A stretch of DNA of 64,000 nt from Bog-756 sp963828385 (GTDB taxonomy: Bacteria > Actinomycetota > Acidimicrobiia > Acidimicrobiales > RAAP-2), in contig CAWHEF010000002.1 of NCBI GenBank assembly GCA_963828385.1, positions 1,240,001 to 1,304,000 of the forward strand, given 5' to 3'. Each line of letters starts with the position of its first letter. Within the stretch, counting starts at the first letter, position 1. Under the pieces are notes generated by a model, which was given only the letters and a program-made list of their open reading frames with translations, searched no databases and was not told the origin of the DNA. Below are positions 1 to 10,099 of the stretch, piece by piece. A program made the position numbers and the translations under genes.

Positions 1-89
1 CGGAGGTCGACGCGTGCACGGTGGCTCGTGATGTACGTGATCGGGGCGTTGTTCGTGCTCTACCGTGACCGGTGCTCTGGCGGCGGTGC

Positions 90-1482
90 TCAGGCGTCGG
101 GCGGGATGGACTGCTGGCCGTCCATCATGTCGGCCATGACCGTGGTGATGAACTGATCTGCCTCGTCGGTGAGGCCACCGGCGACGCCGCCGTAGATGGC
201 ACCGCTCTTCGGGGCGTCGGCAGTATGGGCTCTCGCATAGGACACTGCGTCGGCCAGATCGGCGGCGAAGAGATCGACCACACCGGGTTGGGTCTGGGGT
301 CGGGTCACCGCCATGTGAAGCGCATTGGGGTACTGCTGCCCGTTGAACCTCCAACCGCGCTCTCGCATGAAGTCATTGACGTGGTAGATGTCGAAGTCGT
401 CCGAGGTGAAGCTGAACAGGAATGTGGGGTTGCCGAGGATCCGAAGCTCGGAATGAGACCTGACCGCCGCCTGCATCTCGGCCGCTGTCTCGAAGATCTG
501 TCGGGCGTAGTTCCGATACCCGGACCGGCCGAGCTGCACCATGGCGGCCCAGGTTGCGGCGAGCAGGCCGCCCGAGCGCGAGCCCTCCATCCCCGGCGAG
601 CAGTACTTGCCCCCGCTCCACCCGGTCAGGAAGAAGTACTGGGCATTGCGCAGCGCCTTGTCCCTGAAGGTCAGGACGGAGGTCCCCTTGAACGCATAGC
701 CGTACTTGTGGGTGTCGGCTGACATGGACGTCACACCGGGAAGGCGATAGTCGAAGACGGGTATGTCGTAGCCGAGCTCCTGGCCGAAGGGCAGAATGAA
801 ACCCCCGAGGCAGCTGTCGACGTGGAGGCCGATACCGTGGCCCAGCGCCACATCGGAGAGCTCGTCGATGGGGTCGATGGTGCCGTAGCCGTAATTGCAC
901 GCCGAGCCGACGATGGCCACCGTGTTCTCGTCCACGTGCTGCTCAACCCATCCGACGTCCACCTGGCCGGTCTTGGCGTCTATCGGTGCCACCCGCAGCT
1001 CGATGCCGAAGAGGTGGCAGGCCTTGTCGAAGGCGGGATGAGCGGTCTCCGGCTTGATGACGTTCGGACCGCGCGATGCCCCTCGAACTCGCGGCGTGAT
1101 CACGATAGGCGAGCATGGCGTGACAAATGCTGCCTGTCCCTCCGGTAGCGACGAGCCCTGCCGGGTCACCGTCGGTGATTGCATCGGCGTGAAGGAGATC
1201 GAGCGTCATGGCGATGACTTCGGCCTCGAACTTGGTGGCGCTCGGGCACATGTCCCGCTGAAGGACATTGACGTGGGCGAACCGTCCGAACGCCTCGTTC
1301 ATGAAGGAATAGTGATCGCGATCGCCGCAGTACATCGTGCCGGAGCACTTGCCCGACTCCCAGGTCGCGTCCTCCTCGTTCGCCATGGCGGCGAGCTGTT
1401 CGAGCACCTGGTCGCGCGGCGTGCCGCCCTCGGGAATCCGGCGGTGCACCGGAAAGCGTCCGGAGTACGGGTAGGTGGTCAT
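90..1482 (-). CDS. PLP-dependent decarboxylase/lyase, sphingosine-1-phosphate-lyase-like (frameshifted)
   Basis: About 463 residues when two overlapping frames are joined: the N-terminal part runs from ATG 1482 and the rest runs to the stop at 90, with one extra base near 1068 (the G-G-A-C-C run). The core motif SADTHKYG places the PLP lysine near residue 259, and the following KGTSVL is typical of the S1P-lyase branch of group II decarboxylases. GGTGSI binds the cofactor phosphate in this family. A good Shine-Dalgarno (GGTGAGG) precedes ATG 1482. Family membership is firm. The substrate (sphingoid phosphate or an amino acid) cannot be told. The break is more likely a sequence error than decay, because both halves are well conserved. 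Confidence 0.8.
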
Positions 1483-1777
1483 CGTGGGTTCCTCACCTTC
1501 GAGAGACGGGCACTCGGGCGCCCGTGAACCTCGTGTACCCGATCAACCTATCTGTCCGACGCCGACTCACCCGCTGACCCACCCGCTGACCCATCCGGCC
1601 GCTCACCCCGGTCGTGGAGCGGAACCGGCGGTGGGCATGGAGCCCCGTGATCGGTTCCGTTAGGCTACGGAACAGGGCCTCACCGCCGGCTCCGGCTCGG
1701 CTGGCTCTGACTCCTCCGGTTGGAGGTCGACCCGGCAACGGCCTGGAAAGGGAAGGGCCTGGGAAGGGAAGGGTGAC
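1483..1777. other. intergenic region, no gene seen
   Basis: This stretch separates the S1P-lyase-like gene from a DUF2630 gene and is upstream of both. It holds short imperfect direct repeats of CACCCGCTGACC around 1565-1600. A purine-rich GGGAAGGG run at about 1752-1773 provides the ribosome site of the next gene. I see no RNA gene or convincing ORF. Confidence 0.5.
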
Positions 1778-2020
1778 GTGGACGATCAGCAGATCATCGA
1801 TCGCATCAGCGCCCTGGCCGAGGAGGAACGTCGGCTCGAGGAGCGTCACGTCGGCTCCGGCCTCTCCTCGGACGAGGAAGAACGCCTGAGGTCGATCGAC
1901 GTATCCCTCGACCAGATGTGGGATCTGCTCCGTCAGCGGCGGGCGTTGCGCCGGGCGGGCCGGAGCGCCGAGGAGGCAGCAGTGCGGCCGGAAGGCACGG
2001 TGGAGGGCTACCGCCAGTAA
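1778..2020 (+). CDS. DUF2630 family protein
   Basis: An 80-residue charged helical protein starting at GTG 1778, behind a GGGAAGGG ribosome site. MDDQQIIDRI, the EEERRLEE stretch and LDQMWDLLRQRRALR followed by a terminal TVEGYRQ are the landmarks of DUF2630, a small family common in Actinobacteria. It is probably a soluble two-helix hairpin. Function is unknown. It stands alone, upstream of an alpha/beta hydrolase in the same orientation. Confidence 0.85.
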   Translation: MDDQQIIDRISALAEEERRLEERHVGSGLSSDEEERLRSIDVSLDQMWDLLRQRRALRRAGRSAEEAAVRPEGTVEGYRQ

Positions 2021-2148
2021 CGAGTCGTTCTGACGCCCGTGCGGAGCCCTGTTGTAGGGTCGGCGACGGTCGAAACGTCAGCGACCGGTGGCGTCGGCGG
2101 ATGCCCGCAGCCACGATCGACCATCGACGAGAGAACCGGGGGAATGCC

Positions 2149-2937
2149 ATGGCCGTCGCCGCAGTGAACGGCGTCGAGATCGCCTTCGACGACACCGGAG
2201 GAACCGGTGTCCCCGTCGTCCTGGGTCATGGGTTCTTGATGGACCGGTCCATGTTCGAACCACAGGTCGAGGCGCTTCGCGACCGTTATCGGGTGATCAC
2301 CTGGGACGAACGAGGGTTCGGCGAGACCGTCTATGACGGCGGGCCGTTCACGTACTGGGACTCGGCAGCGGACTGCCTCGCCCTGCTCGACCATCTGGAC
2401 ACCCCACGGGCTGTCGTCGGCGGGATGTCCCAAGGCGGGTTCATCGCCCTACGGATGGCGCTGATGGAACCGGAGCGGATCATGGCCCTCATCCTGCTCG
2501 ACACCCAGGCCGGCCCCGAGGACCCCGAGGTCATCCCCGTCTACCGCGAGATGACCGAAGAGTGGGTGACCAACGGGCCATCGGACGAGATCGCCGAGGC
2601 GACCGCCGCCCTGATCATCGGAGAACCGGGCCTGAGCCGCGAGTGGATCGCCCGATGGAAGGAGCTTCCATCCGAGAGTGCCGCCCAACCGGCGAACACG
2701 CTGTTCGACCGGGACGACATCAGCGAGCGGATCGGAGAGATCAGCGCCCCCTCGCTCGTCCTCCACGGCACGGCGGACATCTCGATCACGATGGACAAGG
2801 CCGAAGCGTTGGCCTCCGGCCTCGTCGGCTGTGACGGCGTGGTCACCGTCCCCGGTGGCACCCACTCGTCGAACCTGACCCATCCAGACCTCGTGAACGC
2901 GGCGATCCTGAAGTTCCTCGACTCGCTGGAGCTCTGA
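2149..2937 (+). CDS. alpha/beta hydrolase
   Basis: A 262-residue soluble alpha/beta hydrolase. ATG 2149 is chosen because a GGGGGA ribosome site sits just upstream and homology begins there (AVNGVEIAFDD); the longer open frame upstream is not convincing. HG near residue 27 forms the oxyanion region. The nucleophile is S94 in GGMSQGG, the acid is likely the Asp of HGTADIS and the base is the His of GGTHSS. This is the haloperoxidase/esterase-like branch. The substrate is not predictable. It converges with the lipoprotein peptidase gene. Confidence 0.85.
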   Translation: MAVAAVNGVEIAFDDTGGTGVPVVLGHGFLMDRSMFEPQVEALRDRYRVITWDERGFGETVYDGGPFTYWDSAADCLALLDHLDTPRAVVGGMSQGGFIALRMALMEPERIMALILLDTQAGPEDPEVIPVYREMTEEWVTNGPSDEIAEATAALIIGEPGLSREWIARWKELPSESAAQPANTLFDRDDISERIGEISAPSLVLHGTADISITMDKAEALASGLVGCDGVVTVPGGTHSSNLTHPDLVNAAILKFLDSLEL

Positions 2938-2960
2938 GCTGAGCTCCGGGGTCGCCCCCG

Positions 2961-4649
2961 TCACCGGGCGGCTATGTGGGCTGCCACCGGGAGCGAGACC
3001 CGAGCGGTGGTGAAGTCCACGCTCCCGCCCAACCTGGGCTGGGCGTAGGCGACCGTCGTCGCCACCAGCTGCAGCTCGACCCGTGCGCCCGGACTGCCGG
3101 TGAACGTGACCATCTCGAGCGGCACGGTCGTGGTGTGGGACCGGCCGTCGAGCGTCACGGCGACGGGCGTGATCTGGTTGCCCAGTACGAGTCCGGTGGA
3201 AGTGTCGATCAGCTGGGCGAAGACCCTTGTCGGCCTGGTTCCCGCAGACACCGTCCCGTGATAGGCGAGGTGCAGGGTCGGTGCCCCGACCACCACGCCC
3301 GAACGCTTGCCGAACAGGATGTCGACGTCGACGGCATTGCTCGCCTTTGCCGGCGTGATCGGCGCCACCAGCCCGGCCAGCGACTGGCCGCTGCCGGACG
3401 TGTCTGCCGGACCGGCGCCACCAGAGGCCACGAGGGGAAGGGTCCCTGAACCCTCGCCGCTCACCGGAGCTCCGAGCGGCACCGGATAGGAGGCCGCGGA
3501 GTAGTAGTGGCCGCGCTGATCGACGAACTCGAACCCGGGTCCGACCGCAGCCGACTTGTCCTCCTTGACGTAGCGGTCGAGCCATCCGATGCTCCTGGCC
3601 GAGGTGAGCTCCTCGTCGCCGGGTGGCGTCAGACAGGCTCCGTGGCCGCCACAGAACCACAACATCGACGTCGTGACGCCGTTCCGTCGCAGCGCCTCGT
3701 AGTTGTCCACCGCCTCCTGCAGGGTGAACAACGTGTCGACTGTGCCCTGCACGAAGAGCGTGGGGATCCGGACGTGCCCGACGAGCGCTCCAGGGCCGCG
3801 GGCGGCGAACCAGGCCTCCTCGGAGGACGTGATCGACCCGGCCGTCTCCCCGGCCTGGTCCGAGGCGTTGACCTCGGGATCGACGTGATCGGACGCGGTG
3901 AGATGGGACAGGATGTCCGCCCAGCCTTCCTTCACGATGCCCGTCTTGTCGAGACTGGTCACGAGCGAGCTCCAGGCGACGGTGGGCACGATGGCGTCGA
4001 TCCGACAGTCCGTCGCCGCTGTCACGAGCTGGATGCCACCTCCGTAGGAGCCGCCCACCATTCCGATCCTCGGATCACCGGGCCGGTCGAGCTCCACTCC
4101 GGGCCGGGTGGCCACCCAGGTGATAAGCGTGCTCACATCGCGAGCCTCGTAGCTCGGGCTGTCGACCTCGGCGACGCCGCCTGACTGGCCGAATCCCCGT
4201 GGATCCCAGGTCAACACGTTGTACCCCGCATCCCACAGGTCCTTGATGGCGATCTCGCCGAGGATGCCCGATCCCTGGATGTCGGTGTCACCGGGAAGGC
4301 TCCAGCCCGGGCCCATGAGGACGGTCGGGACGCGCCGACCGCCGGCGCCAGGATCGGGGAACCAGTGGGCCCGGATCCGCGTGCCGTCGAACGAGGTGAT
4401 GTCCCAGTCGCTGGCGACACCGGGAACGGGTGCGGCTGTGACCGGTCGGGTGCTGCCGGGTCGCACGCAGGATGCGGTGGACGGCTTCTCTGCGCTCGTT
4501 CCCCTCGAGCTGTTGCCTGTCGTTGTGCTCGATGACGAGGTGGCCGACGAGCAACCGGCCACGAGTGCGGTGAGCAACGCCAGGAAGAACGCAGCCGACG
4601 CTCGGCGCGGGGATCGTTGGCGGCCGAAGCCTCGAAGCCGATGTGACAC
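2961..4649 (-). CDS. lipoprotein, S15/CocE-type X-Pro dipeptidyl-peptidase family hydrolase
   Basis: A 562-residue exported lipoprotein. A hydrophobic signal segment ends in the lipobox LVAGC (Cys33), followed by a Ser/Thr-rich linker. The alpha/beta hydrolase domain carries the nucleophile S201 in GGSYGGG and the acid/base pair in the VQGTVDTLF and CGGHGACL regions. The last third is a beta-rich domain like the X-Pro dipeptidyl-peptidase C-terminal domain. It should hydrolyse peptides, esters or amides at the cell surface. The start is the first in-frame codon (GTG 4649) and lacks a clear ribosome site. Confidence 0.85.
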   Translation of the reverse strand: MSHRLRGFGRQRSPRRASAAFFLALLTALVAGCSSATSSSSTTTGNSSRGTSAEKPSTASCVRPGSTRPVTAAPVPGVASDWDITSFDGTRIRAHWFPDPGAGGRRVPTVLMGPGWSLPGDTDIQGSGILGEIAIKDLWDAGYNVLTWDPRGFGQSGGVAEVDSPSYEARDVSTLITWVATRPGVELDRPGDPRIGMVGGSYGGGIQLVTAATDCRIDAIVPTVAWSSLVTSLDKTGIVKEGWADILSHLTASDHVDPEVNASDQAGETAGSITSSEEAWFAARGPGALVGHVRIPTLFVQGTVDTLFTLQEAVDNYEALRRNGVTTSMLWFCGGHGACLTPPGDEELTSARSIGWLDRYVKEDKSAAVGPGFEFVDQRGHYYSAASYPVPLGAPVSGEGSGTLPLVASGGAGPADTSGSGQSLAGLVAPITPAKASNAVDVDILFGKRSGVVVGAPTLHLAYHGTVSAGTRPTRVFAQLIDTSTGLVLGNQITPVAVTLDGRSHTTTVPLEMVTFTGSPGARVELQLVATTVAYAQPRLGGSVDFTTARVSLPVAAHIAAR

Positions 4650-4712
4650 CGGGGGAGTGTGTCATCCGACTAGAGAAGCCGCAACAGCGTCCACGCGGCT
4701 CGGCGGCCAGCG

Positions 4713-5540
4713 TCAGCCCACCACGTCCACCGTCGTGAGATCGGTGGCCACGACCACCCGACCGTCGAAGCGTGCTGCCGCCAGCGCCGACCATTCGTGC
4801 TCGGCCTCCGGCGCCGGGGCGGGGACGAGATGGGTGAGGACGAGGGTTCCAACCCCCATCCGGGCAGCCGTCGTCGCCGCTTCTTCGACTGACGAGTGAT
4901 AGTCGAGCACGTCGGTCAGCCTGGGCAGACCGACGTGCTCGATCAGATCGGGCCGCACCACGGTATGGACGAGGACGTCGGCCCCGGCGCACAGCCTGTC
5001 GAGACCGTCGCAGGGCACCGTGTCGCCGGCGATCACCACCGAACGGCCGCTCTCCTCGACGCGGTAGGCCAGCGTGGGACGGACCGGCGCGTGATCAGTC
5101 GGGCCGGCGGTCACAACGACACCGGCGGCGTCGAGCACGGTACCCTCTGTTGTCTCGGTGACCTCGGTGTCCGGTCGCCATTGGAGATCGGCATGGTGGG
5201 CGAGCCGGTAGCCGATGTCGGCCTCGAGCATGGCCTCGGTGGCTTGGACGACGGCTGCGGTGCCGATCGGCCCGAAGACGGTCAACGGCGACGGGGCGAA
5301 CGACGTCACCCACCGCGACGTGATGACGTCGTTGAGGTCGGTCACGTGGTCGCTGTGGAGATGGGTCAGCAGAACAGCGGTCAACGCGCCGGCCCCCGAC
5401 CCAGCGGCGGAGGCCCGCATGAGCACGCCCCGACCACAATCGAAGAGCAGGTCACCGATGGCCGTTCGCACGAGCGTGGACGGTCCCGCCCGTGCCGGAT
5501 CCGGCAACGGATTCCCGCTGCCCAGCACCACGACCTGCAT
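4713..5540 (-). CDS. metallo-beta-lactamase fold hydrolase (RNase Z / arylsulfatase-like)
   Basis: 275 residues. The metal motif HLHSDH lies near residues 60-65, with later ligands in TDHAPV, AGDTVPCDG and LTHLVP, the pattern of the RNase Z/AtsA-like branch. ATG 5540 is preferred over the GTG two codons earlier, because GGAGG is 5 nt from the ATG but abuts the GTG. It is likely a cytosolic zinc phosphodiesterase or hydrolase. The genuine tRNase Z role is unproven. It is divergent from the DUF1330-like gene at 5639. Confidence 0.8.
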   Translation of the reverse strand: MQVVVLGSGNPLPDPARAGPSTLVRTAIGDLLFDCGRGVLMRASAAGSGAGALTAVLLTHLHSDHVTDLNDVITSRWVTSFAPSPLTVFGPIGTAAVVQATEAMLEADIGYRLAHHADLQWRPDTEVTETTEGTVLDAAGVVVTAGPTDHAPVRPTLAYRVEESGRSVVIAGDTVPCDGLDRLCAGADVLVHTVVRPDLIEHVGLPRLTDVLDYHSSVEEAATTAARMGVGTLVLTHLVPAPAPEAEHEWSALAAARFDGRVVVATDLTTVDVVG

Positions 5541-5638
5541 ACTCACCTCCGGACTCGGCCTGCCATCGGCTGCCTGCCGGCCGGAACTATTATGACAGGC
5601 ACTATGCCAGATAACGGTCGAGGGCAGGGGGTCGTCTC

Positions 5639-6478
5639 ATGACGGGGCAGGCCAGCCCGAGGGTCCGTTACGGCACCATCGACCGGGCCTACGTCACCAC
5701 GCTGGCCACCACCCCGGCGGTCGAGGATCGGCCGGTGTGGATGGTCAACCTCATGCAGTACAGAGATACCGCCGACTACGGGGGATCTGCATCCGAGAAA
5801 ATCAGCGGACGCGATGCCGACAACCGGTACGCCCCCTTCGAGTCGCTGGCCGCCGTGGGTGCCGAGATCGTCCTGGTCGCCGACGTCGACCAGCAGCTCC
5901 TTGGCGACCCGCCGGCCTGGGACCGGGTGGCCGTCGTCCGGTACCCCACGGGGCGCGCCTTCCTCGACATGCAGGGTCGTCCGGACTACCGGGAGAAGCA
6001 CGTCCACAAGGAGGCGGGCCTGGCCCGGACCATCGTGATGGCGACCCGGCCTGTTGCCGCTCCGGAGCTGCCCGCCGACGCACCGGAATGGACGGAGGTA
6101 CCCCATCCGCCGGCGGCCGAGGACGGTCCGGTGGTGGTCATGCACGTGCTCCGGTTCCACAGCGGGGGCGCCGAATCGGACATGGTCGACTACCAGAACG
6201 CCGCCGCCGTACCGGCCCTGCGCCACGGGCTCCGCATCGACGGCTGGTTCGCCGTGGAGGGCACCGTGGTGGGGGACGGCCGCAGTTGGGATCAGGTCCG
6301 CTTCAATGTCTTCCCCAGCAAGGCCGCCTTTATGGAGGTGGTACTCGACCCCGCCCGTCTCGAGGCCCAGCACGATCATCGCGAGGCGGCCATCGCCGAC
6401 ACCTACACGATGATCCTACGAGCCGACATCAACCACCTTCGGACGTCCACCGAGGAGCTCGGCAGGCCCACCGGGTAG
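5639..6478 (+). CDS. DUF1330-like, two-domain dimeric alpha-beta barrel protein
   Basis: 279 residues that look like two related alpha-beta halves. The first (about 30-140) has WMVNLMQYRD and VVRYPTGRAFLDM; the second (about 160-270) has VVVMHVLRF, EYQNAA-like and VRFNVFPSKAAFMEV. The hydrophobic strand plus FLDM/FMEV helix pattern resembles DUF1330/EthD-like ferredoxin-fold proteins, which act as small-molecule enzymes or binding proteins. No cofactor motif is visible. It is a single gene between the divergent hydrolase and convergent soxR. Confidence 0.65.
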   Translation: MTGQASPRVRYGTIDRAYVTTLATTPAVEDRPVWMVNLMQYRDTADYGGSASEKISGRDADNRYAPFESLAAVGAEIVLVADVDQQLLGDPPAWDRVAVVRYPTGRAFLDMQGRPDYREKHVHKEAGLARTIVMATRPVAAPELPADAPEWTEVPHPPAAEDGPVVVMHVLRFHSGGAESDMVDYQNAAAVPALRHGLRIDGWFAVEGTVVGDGRSWDQVRFNVFPSKAAFMEVVLDPARLEAQHDHREAAIADTYTMILRADINHLRTSTEELGRPTG

Positions 6479-6526
6479 ACCGTCACCTACGCCTGGCGCC
6501 CCGACCTCGGGCGGTGGTCCCCGCGG

Positions 6527-7010
6527 TCAGTCCCCGTCGTCGGCGGCCGGGGACGGAGCGGCGGGTGTCGCCACCAGATGGTAATGGGGTCCGGGGCCGG
6601 ATGCTTTCGCTCGGTCCCCGGGGTTGGAGAGCGCGCAGGTCTTGAGGGACAGGCACCCGCAGCCGATACACGTGGAGAGATCGTCCCGGAGCTCTTGGAG
6701 CAGGCGGATGCGTTCGTCCAACCTCTCCTGCCACTTGGCGGGAGAGCCCGGCCCAGTCGTCGACGGTGGGTGTGCGGCCGGACGGCAGGTCGGCGAGCGC
6801 TTCGGCGACCTCGTGCAGGTGCAGCCCGACGCGTTGGGCCGCCCGGATGAACGCAACCCGGCGAAGGACCTCGCGCCGGTACCGTCGCTGGCCACCCTCG
6901 GTGCGCTCGGCTTGGATGAGGCCCTGGGCTTCGTAGAAGCGCAGAGCTGAACGGGCCACACCGGCCCGCTCGGCCAGCTCGCCGATGGACAACGATGATT
7001 CGGGGCTCAC
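6527..7010 (-). CDS. soxR: SoxR, redox-sensitive MerR-family regulator (frameshifted)
   Basis: The N-terminal MerR helix-turn-helix (SIGELAERAGVARSALRFYE) is in one frame. The C-terminal dimer helix and the [2Fe-2S] cluster motif CIGCGCLSLKTC are in the next. Dropping one C of a CCC run (plus strand 6740-6742) gives a continuous WAGLSAKWQERLDERI. The start is GTG 7010, 5 nt after GAGGGAG; the longer open frame to 7055 would run into its operator. It senses redox-cycling drugs or nitric oxide. A near-consensus SoxR box lies 40 nt upstream, so autoregulation is likely. The break is probably a homopolymer error. Confidence 0.9.
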
Positions 7011-7049
7011 CAGCGCTCCCTCGGTGTCACGCTCGCCGGTCCTCGACGG

Positions 7050-7067
7050 CCTCAAGGATACTTGAAC
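7050..7067 (-). promoter_or_regulatory. SoxR box upstream of soxR
   Basis: CCTCAAGGATACTTGAAC is an imperfect palindrome matching the SoxR operator consensus CCTCAAGTTAACTTGAGG at all but a few positions. Only the central four and last two bases differ. It lies in the 120-bp gap between the upstream methyltransferase gene and soxR, 40 nt before the soxR start. The nearest gene it can control is soxR itself. Confidence 0.75.
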
Positions 7068-7130
7068 ACGAAGTTCCGGCGACCCGGTGCAGCCGAAACC
7101 GGCGGGAACGGATCGGGGGCTCCCGGGTGG

Positions 7131-7859
7131 TCAGCGCCTCACGCAGAGGTAGCTTCCGTACATCGAGCGACGGTAGGTCGTCTCCACGATCTCGAATCCC
7201 GTGGCGTCGAGCATCGGCTCGAGAAGCCACCGATAGGTGCTGAACTCGGTGGCCAGGTGGTCGAGGAGCTCCTGGCGCGTGTAGCCCGCCGCCGGGTCGC
7301 CGACCGCTCCGCTCAACCATCGTTCGACCACCTCGTCGGTGTCGGCCGGCCGCGCGTCGACGACGAGATCGCTGAGTGCGAGGAGGCCACCTGATCTGAG
7401 GAGACCGGCCATGGAGCGAAGCGCTTCGACCTTCCAGAAGTCGGGCAGGTGGTGCAGGGCGTTGCGGCAGTGGACGACATCGGGCAGTCTGCCCGTGTGG
7501 CGGTAGGTCAGGAGCCCTGCCTGGACGACGTCGACGGTGGTGGCGCCAGACTCGCTCATCCGTCGGCGCATGAGATCGACCATCTCCGGCGACACGTCCA
7601 CGGCGACGACCCGGCCGCAGTGCCGGGCCACGGCGAGGGCGAAGGTCCCGGATCCGGCTCCGAGATCGACCACTGTGCTGTCGGACGCCATCCCGTGGCC
7701 TCGCAGCACCTCGACATCGGGCCCGGGGTCCGCCCCCTGTTTCCTGTCGTACCCGGCCACGAACACGGGGTCGAGGTGCTCGGGCCCGGCATGGGCGAGC
7801 TCGTCGAAAACAGGTCCGAGCGTCACGACGGTTTGGGGCGAAGGGGCGCTATCCACCAT
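7131..7859 (-). CDS. class I SAM-dependent methyltransferase
   Basis: 242 residues. The SAM-binding glycine motif is VVDLGAGSGTFAL, followed by the acidic strand end VVAVDVSPEM and HCRNALHHLPD, typical of UbiE/Methyltransf_11-type small-molecule methyltransferases. ATG 7859 overlaps the end of the preceding secreted hydrolase gene (stop at 7849), so the two may be co-transcribed; an in-frame start at 7910 would lie deeper inside that gene. The substrate is unknown. Confidence 0.8.
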   Translation of the reverse strand: MVDSAPSPQTVVTLGPVFDELAHAGPEHLDPVFVAGYDRKQGADPGPDVEVLRGHGMASDSTVVDLGAGSGTFALAVARHCGRVVAVDVSPEMVDLMRRRMSESGATTVDVVQAGLLTYRHTGRLPDVVHCRNALHHLPDFWKVEALRSMAGLLRSGGLLALSDLVVDARPADTDEVVERWLSGAVGDPAAGYTRQELLDHLATEFSTYRWLLEPMLDATGFEIVETTYRRSMYGSYLCVRR

Positions 7860-10099
7860 CGGGAACAGCCATGCACGGACCGCTCCCGCACGGATTGGTG
7901 ACCACGCCACCCAAGAGGAACGCCGCGTCCTGGAGCTGTACGGCGGGCTGGGCCCGCGGCACGCCGTGAGGGTCGGCGCCAGCCCGGTTGGGAGTGTTGG
8001 TCAACGGTGGCGCCGGGGTCCCGCTGTCCCAGACGAACAGCGCCGATCCCTGGTAGACGGGGCTCGTGATCGGGGGGATCCCGTAGAAGGGAACGACATC
8101 GGGGGAGCGCCCAGGAGCGAGTGGCGGCACATGGATCTCGGCCCCGATGGTCCGCGCTTCGGTCTCGGTGGCGATGTTGGCCACCTGGTGGTCGCCGAAC
8201 GCCTCCTCCATCAGCACCTGGTGCTGCGGGGTCCCCGGCAACGGGTCCGTTGTCATGTGCTGGGCGTACCCGTCGGCCTCGGAACGGTCCCAGAGCATCT
8301 GGATCAGCCCGAGGTCGATCTGTTGGACGAGCTTGTCTGGGTAGCTGGTGTTCAGGACGGCCGCGAACGGGTCGAAATCGACACTGCGGTTGAGCAGCAG
8401 CGAATAGTCCATGCCGGGGACGCCGAGCACCGCTCGGGTGAACTCCTGGGAGACAGCGGTGAGTGCCCCGCCCTGGATGCCGCCTTGACTGTTCCCGTAG
8501 TAGTAGAGGCCGCCGGAGGGATCGATCACGGCATGTGCGGCTCCGGCCTGGAATGCCGGGCTGGTGTCGAAGCCGCTGGCACTGGTCATGAGCCGGCCGA
8601 GGAACAAGAAGTCGAGCATTCCCTGTTGACCTCGGTCGGGGAGGATCGGGAATTCGGACAGGTTCTGGAGAATGCCGATGTCGGTGCCCACGTCCTGACT
8701 GGCCAGTCCCAGCCAATCGGTGCCGCACACGACGAAATTCCCTGTGTCCGCTTCACTCTCGATGACCGGGTCGTTGATCTCATCGGCACTGCCGAGCAGA
8801 CCGTGGCCGTAGAGCATGGAGTGTCCCGGGTAGACGGTCGCCGATGGGTTGGTCGCATCGGAGACGACCGATCTCGGGATGTTGCACTCGAAGTTCGCCG
8901 TCTGGATGTTGCCCGGTATCTGGGCGGGCAGGCCGTCTGGTCCTAGGTTGAACTGCGAGCCCGGTGGACCGCCTGGCTTGTCGAGATAGCTCGGAACCGA
9001 GAAGGTCCCGTCGATGTGCCGGGCGATGAGCGCATTCTGGGCCGTGGTGAAGTTGGTCGTGTCCTGCACCTGGAAGGCGGGGGCACCGTTGCCGATCTGC
9101 GAGAAGGCGTCGTCGCGGATGTGCAGCATGGGACCGGCCAGACTCTGCTCGCTGGCGATGGTGAAGTCCCAGGCGAGGTACAGGCGCTGCCTGCCGACTC
9201 CGACCGAGTTCAGGTAGCGGAACATCGCCTCCATGTGAGGCCTGAGGCTCGGACCACCGCCGGGCGGGAGCGGCTGGTCGTCGCGGTACGCCTTGAACAC
9301 CGGGTTCGGACCGATGACGTTGCCGGCGCTGTCGCGAAGGTTGCGGAGAGCCACGATGTAGTGGTGGCCGTCCTGGTAGTCGGCGGCGGCATGGATGATC
9401 AGAGCCTGCTCGGCCGGGTTCGAGTCGTTGGCGTCCAGCTCGGCCCAGTAGGCGACCCTCTTCCCCGTGGAGGTGTCGACGATCACGATGGGGGCGCTCC
9501 GCTTGAGTGACGAGCCGATGTCGGTGATGGGGGCGATCCCGCTCTGGGCGAGGTCGATCCCGTTCACGTGGAGCAGCAGTGGTGTCCCCGGGCTGAAGCC
9601 GTCGTTGCGGTTGAAGGCCGTCGGGTCGATGGGCACTCCCGACGCGTTCTTGGGCATCACCGACACGGGTAAGTCGACGCGCAGTCCTGTCGGCGTGGAC
9701 GGGTCCTTGACGGTGAAGTAGTCGCTCGGGAACGGCAACAGACACTGGGTCGGGTCGAGCGGGTTGCAGCCCGACGGCGGTGTCCGGGTCTCGGGCACGG
9801 CGAGGGGGGCGGGAGCATCCGGGGTGGTGGAGGTGGACGTCGAGGAGCTGGACGTGGAGGAGCTGGACGTGGACGAGGACGAGGAACTCGACGTGGAGCT
9901 GGACGGGGAAGAGGAGGGGGTCTGGGAGGTGGCGGTCGACGACGTCGACGACGTACGACGCTGCGGAGCTCGTGGACGGAGTCGTCGCCCCTGCCTTGGC
10001 GGCTGCTGCGATCCCCGGTGCCACCGTGACTCCCGCAACCAGTGTGGCCACACAGACCACCGTCCTCGCGTGGCTGCCTACCAACGATCGGATAGCCAT
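7849..10099 (-). CDS. secreted esterase/lipase-like hydrolase with Ser/Thr linker (frameshifted)
   Basis: About 750 residues once two frames are joined near 9950. One frame gives the signal peptide (MAIRSLVGSHARTVVCVATL, ending AAAA-KAG). The other gives a Ser/Thr-only linker and the long catalytic region. GNSQGG is the nucleophile elbow and LYGHGLLGS the oxyanion-like loop, consistent with a large alpha/beta hydrolase. The break lies in a repetitive GTC/GAC stretch, so it could be a sequence error or slippage. It is secreted and divergent from the DUF3089 gene. The substrate is unknown, and I cannot assign the family more closely. Confidence 0.65.

Noticed and set aside
1..156. Short plus-strand frame with a hydrophobic stretch (WLVMYVIGALFVLY) at the window start
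   Set aside because: It overlaps the end of the S1P-lyase-like gene and has no visible start. It could be the tail of a gene beyond the edge, but nothing supports it.
2449..3660. 403-codon minus-strand ORF across the hydrolase and lipoprotein genes
   Set aside because: Out-of-frame shadow; both underlying genes have catalytic motifs.
7537..8946. Long plus-strand ORF opposite the methyltransferase and secreted hydrolase
   Set aside because: Antisense shadow typical of GC-rich coding DNA; the minus strand carries clear enzyme motifs.
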